Positions 12,336-24,671 of a DNA stretch of 64,000 nt are shown piece after piece (position 1 is the stretch's first letter; every line of letters starts with the position of its first letter). The notes under the pieces were generated by a model. It ran no database searches. It was not told the origin of the DNA and saw only the letters and a list, made by a program, of their open reading frames with translations. The stretch covers positions 13,081,153-13,145,152 of the forward strand of contig NC_033627.1 of NCBI RefSeq assembly GCF_001540865.1. The letters run 5' to 3'. The DNA is from Ananas comosus (lineage: Eukaryota > Streptophyta > Magnoliopsida > Poales > Bromeliaceae). The position numbers were made by a program, and so were the translations under genes.

Positions 12336-12639
12336 ATATATATAAGTTGAATCTTAACGGAATGGCGGGGTCCAAAATAAATATTTTTTATTTTTTAAGA
12401 AGGCATAAGTATAAATTTTTAATTGATAGGAGGAAAAGTAAAAAGTAGCTATTAATGTAGGATATTTTTATAATTTCGCAAAAAAAAAAAATCATTGAAA
12501 CTTCAACTTAACCTGATTTTTTAGTACTAGGCGTCTACGGCCCGATCGGTAATCATGGGCCAGATCAATCTCCAATAAAGCTAACCCGGTCCAATAAAAG
12601 GCCCAGCTCTGTGTTTTCATTTTGGGGGTAAAAACAGAC

Positions 12640-12955
12640 CTAATTTATTTGAACTATATTCTATTTCTAATTGGCTACACAATTTTGATTTTATTATCTC
12701 ACCTTACAATTTATTTAATTTAAATCGGTCGATAACACTTTAATTATAAAATTTAAATTATGTGTTTATTTTTATAGATTTAGTTAGTGCACTCCATATA
12801 ATTTTCATAAATATAAATTTATTAAAATAAATAATTTACTTAAAATTTGAAGTCAAAATATTGCCGACCGGCTCAAATCAAATAAATAAATAGTAAATTT
12901 TAAATTTTAAAAGATCAAATAGACAATTCAAAATGGTCTTTAGTTCAGATAAATT
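12640..12955. repeat. AT-rich dispersed repeat, copy a
   Basis: Ends show inverted AATTTATTTGAACTA / AATTTATCTGAACTA motifs, and the centre has a conserved CATATAATTTT...ATAAATTTATT block. The following 330 bases (copy b) and 36.54-36.88 kb (copy c) share this order of motifs. Just upstream (12541-12605) are two TGGGCC/GGCCCA motifs. Confidence 0.5.
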
Positions 12956-12969
12956 TCCTATGGCTTTTA

Positions 12970-13310
12970 CTTCACCTGTCATCTTTTTGGATTTGATCAC
13001 CTAACCTTTAAAAATTCTAATTTAGTATATAATTTTTTAATTCATTTCATGTGGACTAATTAGTAACATTTTAACTTCAAAACTTGAATACGTTATTTAT
13101 TTTTACAGAACTATTTATGGACCTAGTTAGTATATTTTATATAATTTATGTAACTATAAATTTATTCAAATTAAAATAATTAATTAATTTAAGTTTTCTA
13201 TATGCAAAGTCACCAAATTATTTAACTCAAATAAATTAAAAAATTAAAAATTAAAATTAAAATTGTGAAAGATTGGACAGTAAATTCAAAATAATATGTA
13301 TATTTTATTT
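12970..13310. repeat. AT-rich dispersed repeat, copy b
   Basis: A diverged neighbour of copy a in the same orientation, with TATATAATTTATGTAACTAT and ATAAATTTATT in the same order. There is no coding content. Confidence 0.45.
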
Positions 13311-13447
13311 TATTTTATTTTTTATTAATTTTCTAGTTCGCTCGTTTACTCCTCGCCATTTATGAATCTCATTTCGATCGACTTTTTATTGAGTCGTCTC
13401 GCCCAACCCTGCGCTTCTCTCTCATCCGATCACCTCCTCACGGTAAA

Positions 13448-13450
<3 letters not shown>

Positions 13451-13489
<39 letters not shown>
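13451..13489 (+). repeat. (CT)n tract in the leader of the RS-rich gene
   Basis: Nearly pure CT dinucleotides just upstream of the ATG at 13515. The flanking GGTAAAACC and TTTGCAGG could act as a very short leader intron (about 13442-13498). Confidence 0.7.
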
Positions 13490-13490
<1 letters not shown>

Positions 13491-13514
13491 CTTTGCAGGT
13501 ACCCTACTCCCCGG

Positions 13515-15101
13515 ATGAAGACCAAAACCCTAAAGCGGAGCCGGAGCTCCGACGACGAGGTCGCCGATCTCACTAAACCCTACTCTCTTCGCCGATTCGA
13601 AACCCTGAATCCCCGATTCTCATCGCCATTCCCCTGCAGGATCGGAGCAGGAGCAAGAAGCCCGCGAAGTCCAGCAAGCGGCGGCGGCGCCGCCGCGATT
13701 CCGCCTCCTCCTCCGGCGACGACGACCGCCGCCGCCGCCGTAGGAGGATCTCCGGCGGCCGCGACAAGAATCCCGGCGACGGTCGCCGGAAAGAGCCGAA
13801 GAGGCCCGGTCGGAAGAGGGCCGCCCCCCGGCGGTCTCGGTATTCTTCTCCTCCTCCTCCTCCTTCTTCTTCTTCTGTAAGTAGTTATTCGAGTAGGAGT
13901 TGCTCCACATGCCGTAGCCGGAGTGTTAGTTCGTCTCCCGAGAGGTATCGGAGGGCGAAGGTTAGGCCGAGAAGTAGGTCTAGGGGTAGGGAGAAGGAGA
14001 AGAAGAGGGGTCGAAGCCGAAAAACCTCAAAGAGGTCGCCGAGCTGCTCAACTTGTTCAAGAAGCCCTAGCAGAACCCATACTGATGAGAGAAGATACAA
14101 GGAAGAGAGTGATCAGGCGAGAAGGATTAGATCGGAATCAGGGGTAAATGATGCGAAGGATGAGGAGAGGGATAAGATAATTCAGGCTTACGACGATTTC
14201 CCTTCCACGCAGAGTAATGAGGGTTTTGATGGGAAAAAGAGCGAGAAGGAGATGGTATCTAAAAATATTGAAACTGAGCCTACTGAGAATGTTGATGGTG
14301 TTGGTATTGTTCTTGCTAGCGAAAAGAGCAAGATCGCAGTTAGTTCTGAAAATTTGGAGGCCGACGATTTGGAGTTGGTATTAAGACAGAAGGCATTGGA
14401 GAATTTCAAAAAGTTCCGAGGCGGGGTTCCTGCGCAAAGATCGAGTGGAGATCATAAGGATGTTGGCGTAGTAGTTGATGCGAAAGATGCTAAAATTAGT
14501 TCCATTGCTTCTTTTCAAAGGCAAGGAGGCATTCAAGGTGGAAGTGGCCTGACTAGACCAAGAGTTAGATCAGTAGTGAGCATACCCACAGAGAACAAAG
14601 GTGGTGATGGGGGTGTCTCGATAATATGTCCCTGTGATAATAGTGAGAATCTCGAACCTATTGATCAGACTAATGAAGCTCCCGATGCTTTAAATCAATT
14701 GAAGAGGCTTGAAGGGGACAACAATCAAATGCCTTCCGAGCAAACCACGGTGGCCAAAGATCAAATCCTTCATAATAAGACTGCTACTGCTGAGCATGGG
14801 AGCAATATCGGCAAAACGCTTGAAGGGTCTGCTTCAGGCACATCGGCATCAGTTGTGACTAAGGTCGGAAACGAAGCTGTTGTGGAAGATACAACTGGCT
14901 CTCAGTTTGAGCAGAAGACATTTTCTAGAATGCACGACGGAGAAATGGTGCAGGTGAGTCACGGTTCTCCGTGTTGTTAATATGCTGCTTATTTTCCCAC
15001 ATCCTAAATTGTGATATACTTGATCTGTCATGTAGGTGAGCTACAAGGTTTACATACCGAAGAAAACCCCCGCAATGGCGAGGAGGCAGCTGCAACGCTG
15101 A
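13515..15101 (+). CDS. Arginine/serine-rich nuclear protein, conserved plant family
   Basis: Three exons join in phase: 13515-13559, 13640-14953 and 15036-15101, giving 474 residues. The N-terminal third is an RS-like region: an eight-arginine run, SRYSSPPPPP, repeated SRS and RSRSRGREKEKKRGRSRK, all typical of SRRM-like splicing-associated proteins. A central acidic segment carries LEADDLELVLRQKALENFKK, a conserved helix found in plant homologues. The last exon encodes only 21 residues, ending VSYKVYIPKKTPAMARRQLQR, also a family hallmark. Nuclear localisation and a role in splicing are inferred from composition only; I do not know a proven function. An in-frame ATG at 13362 reads through the CT repeat and is less likely as the start. 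The gene converges on TPX2. Confidence 0.85.
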
Positions 15102-16113
15102 AGGATTCATAGGTATCTTGCATTTTGTTTGAGTTCTATGTAGCTGTTGGTTTGTAGTTGATTGGGATACTCTTTTCGTTATTTTGCAGAGTCACCGCTT
15201 CTTCAGTGATTCATTGATGGTTAGCCAGTGTTACGAGCTCTGTGACTTTTCGCCACTCTAGATGTGACTAATGATCTATATCCATCATTTTATGCTAGCA
15301 TGAGGAGGCATCATACTCCTAATTACCTATACAGAGCTTGTTTAATCCACTGGTTTGGCTGTTTGAGAATTCTAACCATAATTCTGAGAACTGATTGTCG
15401 CAATGTGGTATGGCTAGGAATGGTTATCTGAATATTGGAGAAAAAGCAATCTACATTTGTATGATCTCTTCTTCTTTTTTTTCATCACCAAACCTCTTAC
15501 AAAGACAAAATTGTTGTTAGTTAGTAGAATTTAGGTTGATTCAGCTGTCCTGTGTTTTTCCGAAGTCGGTTTTATTATTAACTTTAATAGGATTTTCTTG
15601 TATGTAGTTTGGCTTGTATATTGAAGTTTTATCTAGTTTAGCTTCATTATGAATCTAGGGTGCTCGTAAATGCATGAATAACTTGTTTGGCACTTTGTTT
15701 TATTTGCTTAAGAGATATGCAGATCATTTTTTGAATTCATTGTATTTTCGCAACAACATGAATGCATCAATATAACTCAATATTTCCTATATTATTCTTC
15801 AATTTATAAACTTCAAGCTCCAAAGAGAATAATAAATTCTTCTGTTAAATGAACATGTCACACCCACATAAAATTTCATGAAGAATCTGGAAACACATGT
15901 ACTGGAAATACATGAACAACACAAAGAATGCATGATAACAGCTACTGAACTCTGGAGCTTCTTTTCCACCTTTTTCTCTCAACTTCTGTTGGATAAAAAG
16001 GTAGGATACATCATAAAGAAGTAAGAGTTCTTCTACACTTAATGTTCTTCTCTTTTTGGATTTCTGTTTTGTACCTTAAGATGTATACAACATGACAATA
16101 GCGTCGCGAAAAA
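15102..16113. other. Tail-to-tail spacer between the RS-rich gene and TPX2
   Basis: It should hold the two 3' UTRs. I see no repeat or extra gene in it. Confidence 0.5.
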
Positions 16114-19100
16114 TCATCTCATGTGGAGGGCATGTCGCCTCCCCCTTCGACGGTCCACGCGAAGCTCCGGCGACTTTGGCTTTGTTACTTCCTTCATCGA
16201 CCTACGAAAGGATTTGATAGTGTAAGCTTTTAGGAGAAAACAAATTCAAAAGAAATAAAGTTTTGATTGTTGGAGCGGTGCTTACTTTTGCGGACAAAAT
16301 GGATTGTCAAACTTTGGAAGGGGCCTCGCGTGGGGCACCATTGTCCTCCTCATTTGTTTCAGGGCCTTTTCCTCTTCGATCTAAACAAATTTTTTTGGAG
16401 CGTTATTTGTCAAGAAAAAGCACTACCACAACAGTTCACAACCAAGTTACAACTCGTGAATGAATCAGGAAGGGAAAGGAGAATAATTACCACTTTTGCA
16501 GATTCTTGCTCTTCTCTCAATCTTTTATACACAATCTCTTTCTCCTTAATCTATGAAGACGCAGAAAACCATCATTGAGATTTTGAAGTTGATTTAGAAA
16601 TATATAAACACGATTAGTGCGACGGTGATACAATATTTATGCTGCAGCTGTGGTGTGTTAATAGACTGTAAGCACGAAGTTCTTTGGGCACAAAGAGTAG
16701 ATAAATTCACTATCTATTTTGTGCTCCACTTTTTGATGCCTACGCTTGTGGGCAAAGACTAAGAAAAAACTTGACTATTACTAGAATGTCTAAATATGCC
16801 CGGTATTCTAGCAACTTTCCCAAAACCCTATGCAAAAATGTTGAGTCTCCTAAACTAGAGATTCAAAGTGTTAAAATTTTGCTTAAAAGAAACACAAACA
16901 TTTCTCGATTAGCCACTTTTTAAGTGCAAAAAAAAAAAAAAAGAGAAACGTATGATGATTATGCAGATTGACAAACCTTCTTATCGAATTCTGATCTCTG
17001 CATGGACCTCTGATCCACATGGAGTACAATTTCCTGAACTTCGGTAAGAGGTTTTCGCTCCTTTTCAGGAACTGGTAGAGGGTCCCTGAAACAAAATAGC
17101 ATGAAAATTTGTTTCAATATCAACTTCGTACAATAAGAAGAAGAAAACAAGAGGATTAAGTAGCAGCTCAATTTTACTCTGTCATGATAGGTTGTGCTCT
17201 GAAAATCCTCCTCTGCGCTTCTTCTCTCTCCATCCTTTCCTTCTCTTCCAACATCCTTTGCATCTCCTCTTCATGCCTCACTAAACTCTCCAGCTGAAAA
17301 GCCTCAGGTTTTGTACATGGCTTAGGCTCGGGTTTCGGCGGTACCTTCATACGAAAGGATTCATTATATGTGCATCTACAAATATATTGCTACATAATCA
17401 TCTCATTTATATTTGACCAGAATTTCATACACATCCCTTTGCCATACACATTTTTTGTAAGAATAAGGATAATAACATGTAGGAAATTTTTTAAGGGCAT
17501 ATGTGAAAATTCAGATTATGTGTGGATATGCTGCTAAAATCTCTAAAGAAGTATGAGGAAGAGTGTCATGACAACTTGAAAGATATTCCTCCTTACCACT
17601 GGGTAGTCTGTAGTGTATGGATATGGGTTAGCCCTAGGAATTCTAGCTTTCTCTTCCTCCAATTCCTTTTGAAAGATCTGTATAGTAAACTTCCTTTCCT
17701 TGTCATGGCCTCTCTCCTAGAAGGAATTGGAAACAACAGCAAGATCAGTGTTTGTACTAAGCATAAACATATTACTGTCGAAAGTACGGCTACAAATCTT
17801 ACACACCTCCGTATGGAGGTGGAAAGGATTAGGTATTGTGATTCTTGGGACTTCTCCTTTGCCATGAATGGAAGACGTTTCCGAGTGCAACGAAAGCTGA
17901 AATAAGAAAAATAAGTGAATTTAGTTTTAATTAGCCTTTTCTCTGAGGAAAGAAGTTGAAATAAACTTCTGACTCCAAAGTGGGTGTATATAAGCTGTTA
18001 GTGCCTTTTCGAACAATTGTATATAAACGAACTTTGGCAAAAACTCCAGCTGAACTAAACTGACCCCTAAAAATATATATGTATAATCTCTGTTTCGTAC
18101 CTTGTCGAAGAGCTCGACAACTGATGCAGGTTGTCCCAACCGATCATCCGTTGCAAAGTGGAACTCTTGGGGAGTGGTTATTTGGGGCTTTGGATGAGAG
18201 AATAAACCGATATCTCCTTTGCTCTCAAGGATCTGCATTTATTTTCCTTTTTGTGTAAACAATTGCTGTTCATATTATACCAAAAATAGATTCTATGATT
18301 AAAAAAAGTAAGACTTGGACCTTCTTGTTTAATGGCCTAGCCTTAAACTTTGGAGCCTTTTCAAGTTCCTCCAATTCCAACTCCTGAGAACTTTTCACCC
18401 TGTTTCTTAATGTTGTTAGACATTTAAACTAAGAGCTAAATCCCCCAAGAAATTTATACTTATTTCTAACTGCTATGAACAGCTGCATACTTTGGTGGTC
18501 GCGCTCGTAGTTCCGTTTGAAGTTGGGGAGGTCTTGGCTCAGTAAGTTTGAGGGGTTTGCTATGATTCTGCTGCACAAAAAGAAACTAAACTTCAAATTT
18601 AGAACGTGGAATCCCTTCGAAGAACAAAGAATTCAACTTAAAATTCAAAAGATCGCAGTGCCTGAGAAGAAGCATCTAGTGAGGAGACTGCTGAAGAGGT
18701 TTCTGCATGCCGGATCGCCCTCTCCATTGTCCTCAAATGGAATTCCTATTAGAGTTAAAAGATACAAGCTGATTACCTTTACACAAACCAGAATAATTTT
18801 GAAGGTCAAGTTTTTGTAAACGGATTACCTGAAACTCAGGCGGTTGTGGGTTACTTCTCGGTAATGCAGGGAGTGAAGGTGCTTCAAGAATCTGCAGTAA
18901 ATAAATGTTATGCGAAGTTAATTTGAATTTTCTACCCCTCAAAAGTGCAAATTCATATAAAAGTGTCCTTAGCTTAAGGGGGAGTCATCATCCAATTCAC
19001 AGGAGGAAGTTGGTTTGCACTAGAAAGTCTCTTCTAAAGGGAGCATATCTAAGTAGAAAAGCATATTCTTTTAAAAAAATTAAGTCTTAAAAGCATATAC

Positions 19101-21853
19101 GAAAGTTCGATTTATAGGGATGTATATATGTCTAAATAGATTGTATGGCAATGTTTGTAAATGTCTCAGGAGTTTAAAGGTTGACCTTCTTGTTAAAAGG
19201 CCGGGCTTTGAACTTGGGAATCTTTGCCAACATCTCCTGCTCGAGCTCTTCGGAGCTCTTCACTCTAACTGCACGAACTCTATGAGCGGTCTGAAGCTCG
19301 GGTTCCTTTGGCCTAGTCAGGATTAGCCTAGGCCTTCGCTGAATTACTGAAGCTGAATCCTCCTAAGTAGAGAATTAATCAAAAGTACAAGGATTATTAT
19401 TTGTTAAGCTGCTTTTCTAATATATATTAGCTTCTGAAATGCACTGTGTCATTAAAAAAAGCTTTAATATATTATGGTTAGCATTAAAAGGAAGAACCAT
19501 ATGCTTCAATATTACTGAGCTGATTTTTCAGAATGCTACATGCATCTAGAGGAACCAAAAAGCTTAACATGCTATATCCTACCTCAAACCACTTGAGAAA
19601 CTTAAATGAATTAAACAAACCTAAGGAAGAATCCATTAGTAATAAGTATGCCTATAGGAAAACTCAGCCAAGAGGAGCAAGGAAAAAAAGGGGGTTGAAA
19701 AATTTGAAAGTGGCAATTGATAAGAAGATTGAGAATATTAAAAGAGAGATGAAGAGTACATGTGAAAGTGATCTGTTCTGCGAGAGATCCAACTCTCTAG
19801 TTCTTGATTCAAACTTCTTAACCATTTCCGCAGCGGATATAAATGGCGTCACCTCCTGTTTCATATCATAAGTCTTTGTAAATAAAACTAACATGTAGCA
19901 TTAAAAAACAGGTCATGCATTGCACATTGCGAACATAGAGATAAGCTATTCCAAGTACCTTAAATTCCTTATGACCTTTTGAAACAGAGGATAACATATT
20001 TTTGCTGCCTATTAAACCTGGCCTCAACTTGTGGGGCAGCACCCTATTTTTCACATCAAGTATCTAAACGAAAAGCATTGACAAGATATTAATGAAAATG
20101 AACAGTATAACAGATTCAAATGGAAATACCAATACTAGCAAAGATAAACATATGAGAATGGGCTACCTGTCTAGCTTTTCCACAATCCAGTTTTTGCCTC
20201 TTTATTGCCTGATTTTCATGAGTAACATCAGTTGCCATTGTAATCTTTCCATTTATGTAACTCCTGGGATCAACAGATAAAGATTATCTAAGAACTTTGA
20301 AGCAATAATAAGGTTTGATGGTATTACATGAATGTCAAAATCAAACAACTCACTTGATTCCACTCTTTGCTTTTGCGGTTTTGCAAGATTGTGCAGGAGG
20401 TGACTTAACCTTCGGCTTTAGAGCAGATGGTTGCTTAAACATACTAGCAATCTTCTTAGCCGTCAAGTTCGGTCCGTTAGCAGGATTTCTTTGTGTTTTA
20501 GGAGTGCAAGATTCGGCAACTTGGTTTTTCACACTAGGGGGTGCTACTCGTTTTGTCGAAGCCTTTTGTGTTTTGGGTGTCAAAGCTACATTATCTGCAA
20601 ACAAGTATAAACAGAAGTAGTATTTTGGAGGAAATTGTACTAACGATTGGTCGATAAAAGGGCAAAATTGAGAGAAGATCATATAAGCTCCAGAAATTTG
20701 CAATTAATTACCTGGGATTGTATTCTCATTTAATGAAGGTTGGACAGGGAACTCAAATGAAGGAACTTCTTCTTTACTCTCATTAGCATTCGGCGCAGAT
20801 GAGTTAATACTATCAACCAAAGAACTGTTTCCACACAAGTGGTCAGTTAAATTTGTGCTCTAAGAGGGAAAAATTGGAATGATAATGGAAATAACTTAGA
20901 TGGCATTTAAAAACCTTGTCTCTTGCCGAGGGTGAGTGCCATTCTCGCAAGGCTTAACCTAAAATCCACCAAAATCTCTTTGAGTATAAGATAAAACGGT
21001 AAGATGCAAATTGCACTACACAAAAGATTAACTTTTGGGCTTACAAAATCAAAGGAACTCTTCCTATGCTGTGCTTCTTGCTGCTTTCCTTTGTTGATTT
21101 CGACGGCTTTGTCGACACTGAAAAGATATGAAATAGAGAAAAATTTGGTGAGTACCATGATGCCATTTATAGAGGGATTGTGTATTTGTATCCAAGAGAA
21201 TGTAAGAATTAGTGCTTTTAAAAGATCTAATCACCTAGCAGTGTTCTCTTCTACAATCATTTGATTATCCTTTTCATCACAAGTTTTTTCTGGGCCTGAT
21301 TCCTGCAATTAACGAGCGGAAAAGGAAATATAATCAAATCATAACACTAAAAACCCAATGTTTTATCTAATTTTGCTGAATCTTAGAAGAAAAATAACCT
21401 TTCGAGTCGAATCGGCTTCTCCAAAATCACAAATGGTGTCGATTTTAACCGATCTCCCCTCTTTAATCCTCGGCATGAAAGCTAAATCAACAAAAGAGAA
21501 TTAACACAATAAAACCCTAAACTTCACAATTGAACGCCCCATAAATATGAATCAAAAACAACACCCCGAAAACAAGAAACTAGGGTTTCTTCCAACGCGA
21601 ACAATGGCATAAAACAGAAGAAAAAAAAAATGGGAGTAAAAAGAAGAGGCGAGAGAGCGAGGATAATACGCGAAGGAGCGTAGCTGAGAGAGGTCTCGAA
21701 CCAGAACTCGGCTCTCCGGATCTCCTCCTCGGTCTCCTCGTTGATGAAATCGAAGAACCTCGGCGCGGAGAACTCGTAGATCTCGTCGATTTGGAGGGTC
21801 TCCACGTGCCCCCCCCCTCCTCCTCCTCCTCCTACTTTCGAATCCAACGCCAT
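16114..21853 (-). CDS. TPX2: Spindle assembly factor TPX2
   Basis: Twenty-three exons join in phase: 21853-21670, 21481-21399, 21302-21235, 21117-21045, 20958-20915, 20857-20712, 20594-20354, 20263-20167, 20063-19959, 19855-19760, 19362-19186, 18891-18829, 18745-18662, 18570-18491, 18399-18321, 18232-18101, 17896-17807, 17716-17597, 17344-17178, 17085-16977, 16550-16491, 16380-16286 and 16201-16114. The product is about 826 residues, close to plant TPX2. Family landmarks in order are EFSAPRFFDF near the N-terminus, HRVRAVRVKSSEELE, KIPKFKARPFNKK, PKFKARPLNKK, TIPNPFHLHTEERG, EAFQLESLVRHEEEMQ and MVPHARPLPKFDNPF. In other organisms TPX2 binds microtubules, importin-alpha and Aurora kinase during spindle assembly. 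Exon 13 ends either at a GC donor (18661) or at an earlier GT (GTCTCC); both keep frame. The exon 14 acceptor has a CAG/CAG choice of one codon. Confidence 0.95.
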
Positions 21854-22030
21854 GGATGTGCGTAGGTAAGCTTCCTAGGGTTCGGGTTTTCGGGAGAGGG
21901 AGAGGGAGACGAAGAGCTGTTGCTGTTTCTTCTTAGGGTTTCTTTTCTCTTCGATCTTTCGCTTCGGATCGTGTATGGTAAGTGCGAGGGGTTTGGAGGG
22001 GGGAGGAAAGAAATGAACGTTGCAATTTGC

Positions 22031-22336
22031 AACGGTCGAGAAATTTGAACTTCATATGAAAACACCAAGTCGACGAATTATCTGAAGCCCAGCTCCACGT
22101 CAGCGGTTGTAATAATTACCGACACGTGATATCCGACCAATCGTGTGAGGAGATTCGGACGTGGCTTGAACTTTTCGCGTTGTGATAGAGCACTGCTCGG
22201 TCGCATTAACGGCTAGTTGCTGTGGTGGGCCCCACTAGAATTTCCGCGGCGGAATAAGGACCGCGGAATTGGACCGTTGTCAACGGGATGATAGTTTTCG
22301 ACCGTCGGATCCTCCTCTCAACGAATCTGAACCGTT
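22031..22336 (-). promoter_or_regulatory. Cluster of AACGG cores (MSA-like) upstream of TPX2
   Basis: Five AACGG pentamers on either strand lie 180-480 bases upstream of the ATG: 22031-22035, 22208-22212 (as AACGGCTA), 22274-22278 (reverse), 22282-22286 and 22332-22336 (reverse). Plant mitotic genes are activated in G2/M by MYB3R factors through MSA elements with this core. Function here is inferred. Confidence 0.5.
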
Positions 22337-22339
22337 CGA

Positions 22340-24600
22340 CGCGTTTCCGGGAGTCGATCGTGGATAATGTCGCATTGTTTGATTAAGAATTCGAGTTTGC
22401 TTATTATTATTACTACTTACATTTTAAAGGCAGATTTTTTTTTTTTTTTTTGAATCAAGTGTGGAAAGGTTAATTTTAGACATGAATTAGAGATAATCTA
22501 ATATAGGTTTTGAGAAAAAGTTAGAAAAAAGAAATAGCACGATGTAAATTTATGGGATAACAACACAAATATAGGGACCAAGGAACAATGAATTACTTTT
22601 GAGAGGCCTAAGAGTATGCGTTTTTGCGATACAGTACTCATATTAGTTAATTCGCGAATTATTCGTGAATTATTGAAAATTTGAATTAAACGGTCCGTTT
22701 ACAAATTTTTTTCAAAGAAAGAAAATTATTTGCGAATTTTTGGACCTGCTGAATTATTCGCGAATTATTCCCGAATTATTAAAAATATGAATAAAAAACT
22801 TATAATTTTTATTTTTAAATATAAATAATCTTATATTTTATATTATATATTATATATTTTAAATTAACTAACTATGCTCATAACTTCGCAGATTTTGTGA
22901 TAGTGTTTATTTAGAGAGATTGCCGAAGTCAATGTTTGAGTGGAATCACTTTTAAGAACTCCCTATGTAGACTTACATAGAGTGGGGAGTTTATTTTGCT
23001 GCAGTTTTTAGTTCCCAACTACATCCTACTATGATTATAAATACAAATTGTGAAGTGTTTTAATCTTTAGAAGCATCAAAATGCCATGCATGTGCTTTCA
23101 AGGTGGATGCATGATCATATGCCTACTTCACCAAACTTATGTACTATTTTTTTTAAAAAAAATTCGAGTTTTTTAAAGCATTTAAGACTCATGAATGGGT
23201 GGATTTTCCTTTCCCCTTTCATTTTTTAATGCTCCAATTGAAAGAAGACCTTTTTGAGCCTTATCAATATCATTTAAATTTTAATATTTTTGGCAATTAT
23301 CACTAATTTCGGGTTATCAGTGTTATTTAGATATGAAAGCAGTAAATAGTTAAATAGAAGTGCATGTGTGTGAGAAAAAAATTTAGAATGCATCAGTTAT
23401 ATTACTGATGTGGCATCTCTAACCAATCAGACTTTTTTTTTTTTGGGTTCACTAATTCCGTCATGATTATTAAAAAAATATTTTTACTGTACTTTGTACT
23501 CAAAAGATAAAATATGATTGGCTGGAAATAGATGATGTGATATAACTGTTATAATGTAGATTTTCTCATGTGTGAGGGAGAGAGAGAGAGTGAGAGAGAG
23601 ATACACAAGAGAGAGTGAGAGAGATTTTTTCCTAATGAGAAAAGTTAGAGATATCTTTTCTCTGGTGACATCTTTTCCCCGGTAAAAAGAAATTAAGATA
23701 TGCACATGCTAGACAAAAAAGGATGGTTGAGACGGAGGGGCGCATACTTGTGTGGTAGAGAGAGAAATCTTTTCTCTGGTGAAAAATTTGAGATGCGGAG
23801 AGGGCACGGACCTCCTGCCACATTTGTTTTGCAGGTCAGAGAAAATTAAATTTTATTCTATTTTTTACTTTTATTTTCTGTTTCATTTAGAAAGAAGGGA
23901 CCAAAACAGAAACAAAATTTTGATAAAATTTTACCAAATTGGGACAGATCAAAAAAAAAAAAAAAATCTTCTATCTTCTGCTCTTTTTTCGGAAGGATGG
24001 AAAATTATTGATCGCAGATCGGAGAGATCTACCAATCCGGATCCATTTGCATCCAAGATGAGATAGAGGTGGGAACTTCAAAGAAAAGAGGAGGGAAATG
24101 TGTAAACTAACTACAGAAACTACAAAACTGCAGTTACTTTATATATATATAAAAAAAAAAAAAAAAAAAAAAAACNCCCAGAGTATTTAACTTAATTCAC
24201 AACTCCCGTGCATGAAAAATCCCTATTGTACTACTCCATGAAACAATGAGAGCACAGGCTATTTTATTCAGCTAAGGGAAATAAAACAACAAGCACAATT
24301 TAGATTTGAAAACAACTGCCGTCCAAAAAGCAAACGACAATCACAATTTAAATGATGCGGCTCGAGACTAAACAATTGACATAAGAAAGACAAAATTCGG
24401 CTTCCCCTTAGAAAGGAAGCAAAATGTCTAAAAGGTATTTCAAAGTAAATTTAAATAACCCAGTGCTTTAGACAAAGTTTATAATCCCCCTCCTCCGAGA
24501 AGGATGAAAACGCAACTAAATCATACTCAATAGTAATAAACCTCCGCAAGCGCGCTACAGCAACAAAAAAGGCGTTCATTGTCGTCAATTATTCAAAAGC
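22340..24600. other. Intergenic DNA with repeat fragments, no gene seen
   Basis: 22.62-22.80 kb holds clustered TTCGCGAATTATT motifs in both orientations, probably a transposon end. 23.57-23.63 kb is (GA)-rich, and TTTTCTCTGGTGA recurs at about 23.66 and 23.77 kb. A poly(A) tract near 24.15 kb is followed by an undetermined base at 24175. The last few hundred bases are likely the 3' UTR of the carrier gene. Confidence 0.4.
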
Positions 24601-24671
24601 ATGAACTTAAAAAAGCAAATGCAAGCATCTAAATCCATGTTCTTCATCGTCATCATCTGTGTTAATTACCC

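Noticed and set aside
13362..13880. Alternative 172-residue protein from the ATG at 13362
   Set aside because: It reads through a CT microsatellite and the first intron and loses the RS-rich frame. It is kept only as a possible upstream in-frame ATG.
14849..15110. Minus-strand ORFs at the end of the RS-rich gene
   Set aside because: Antisense to a conserved exon and its splice junction.
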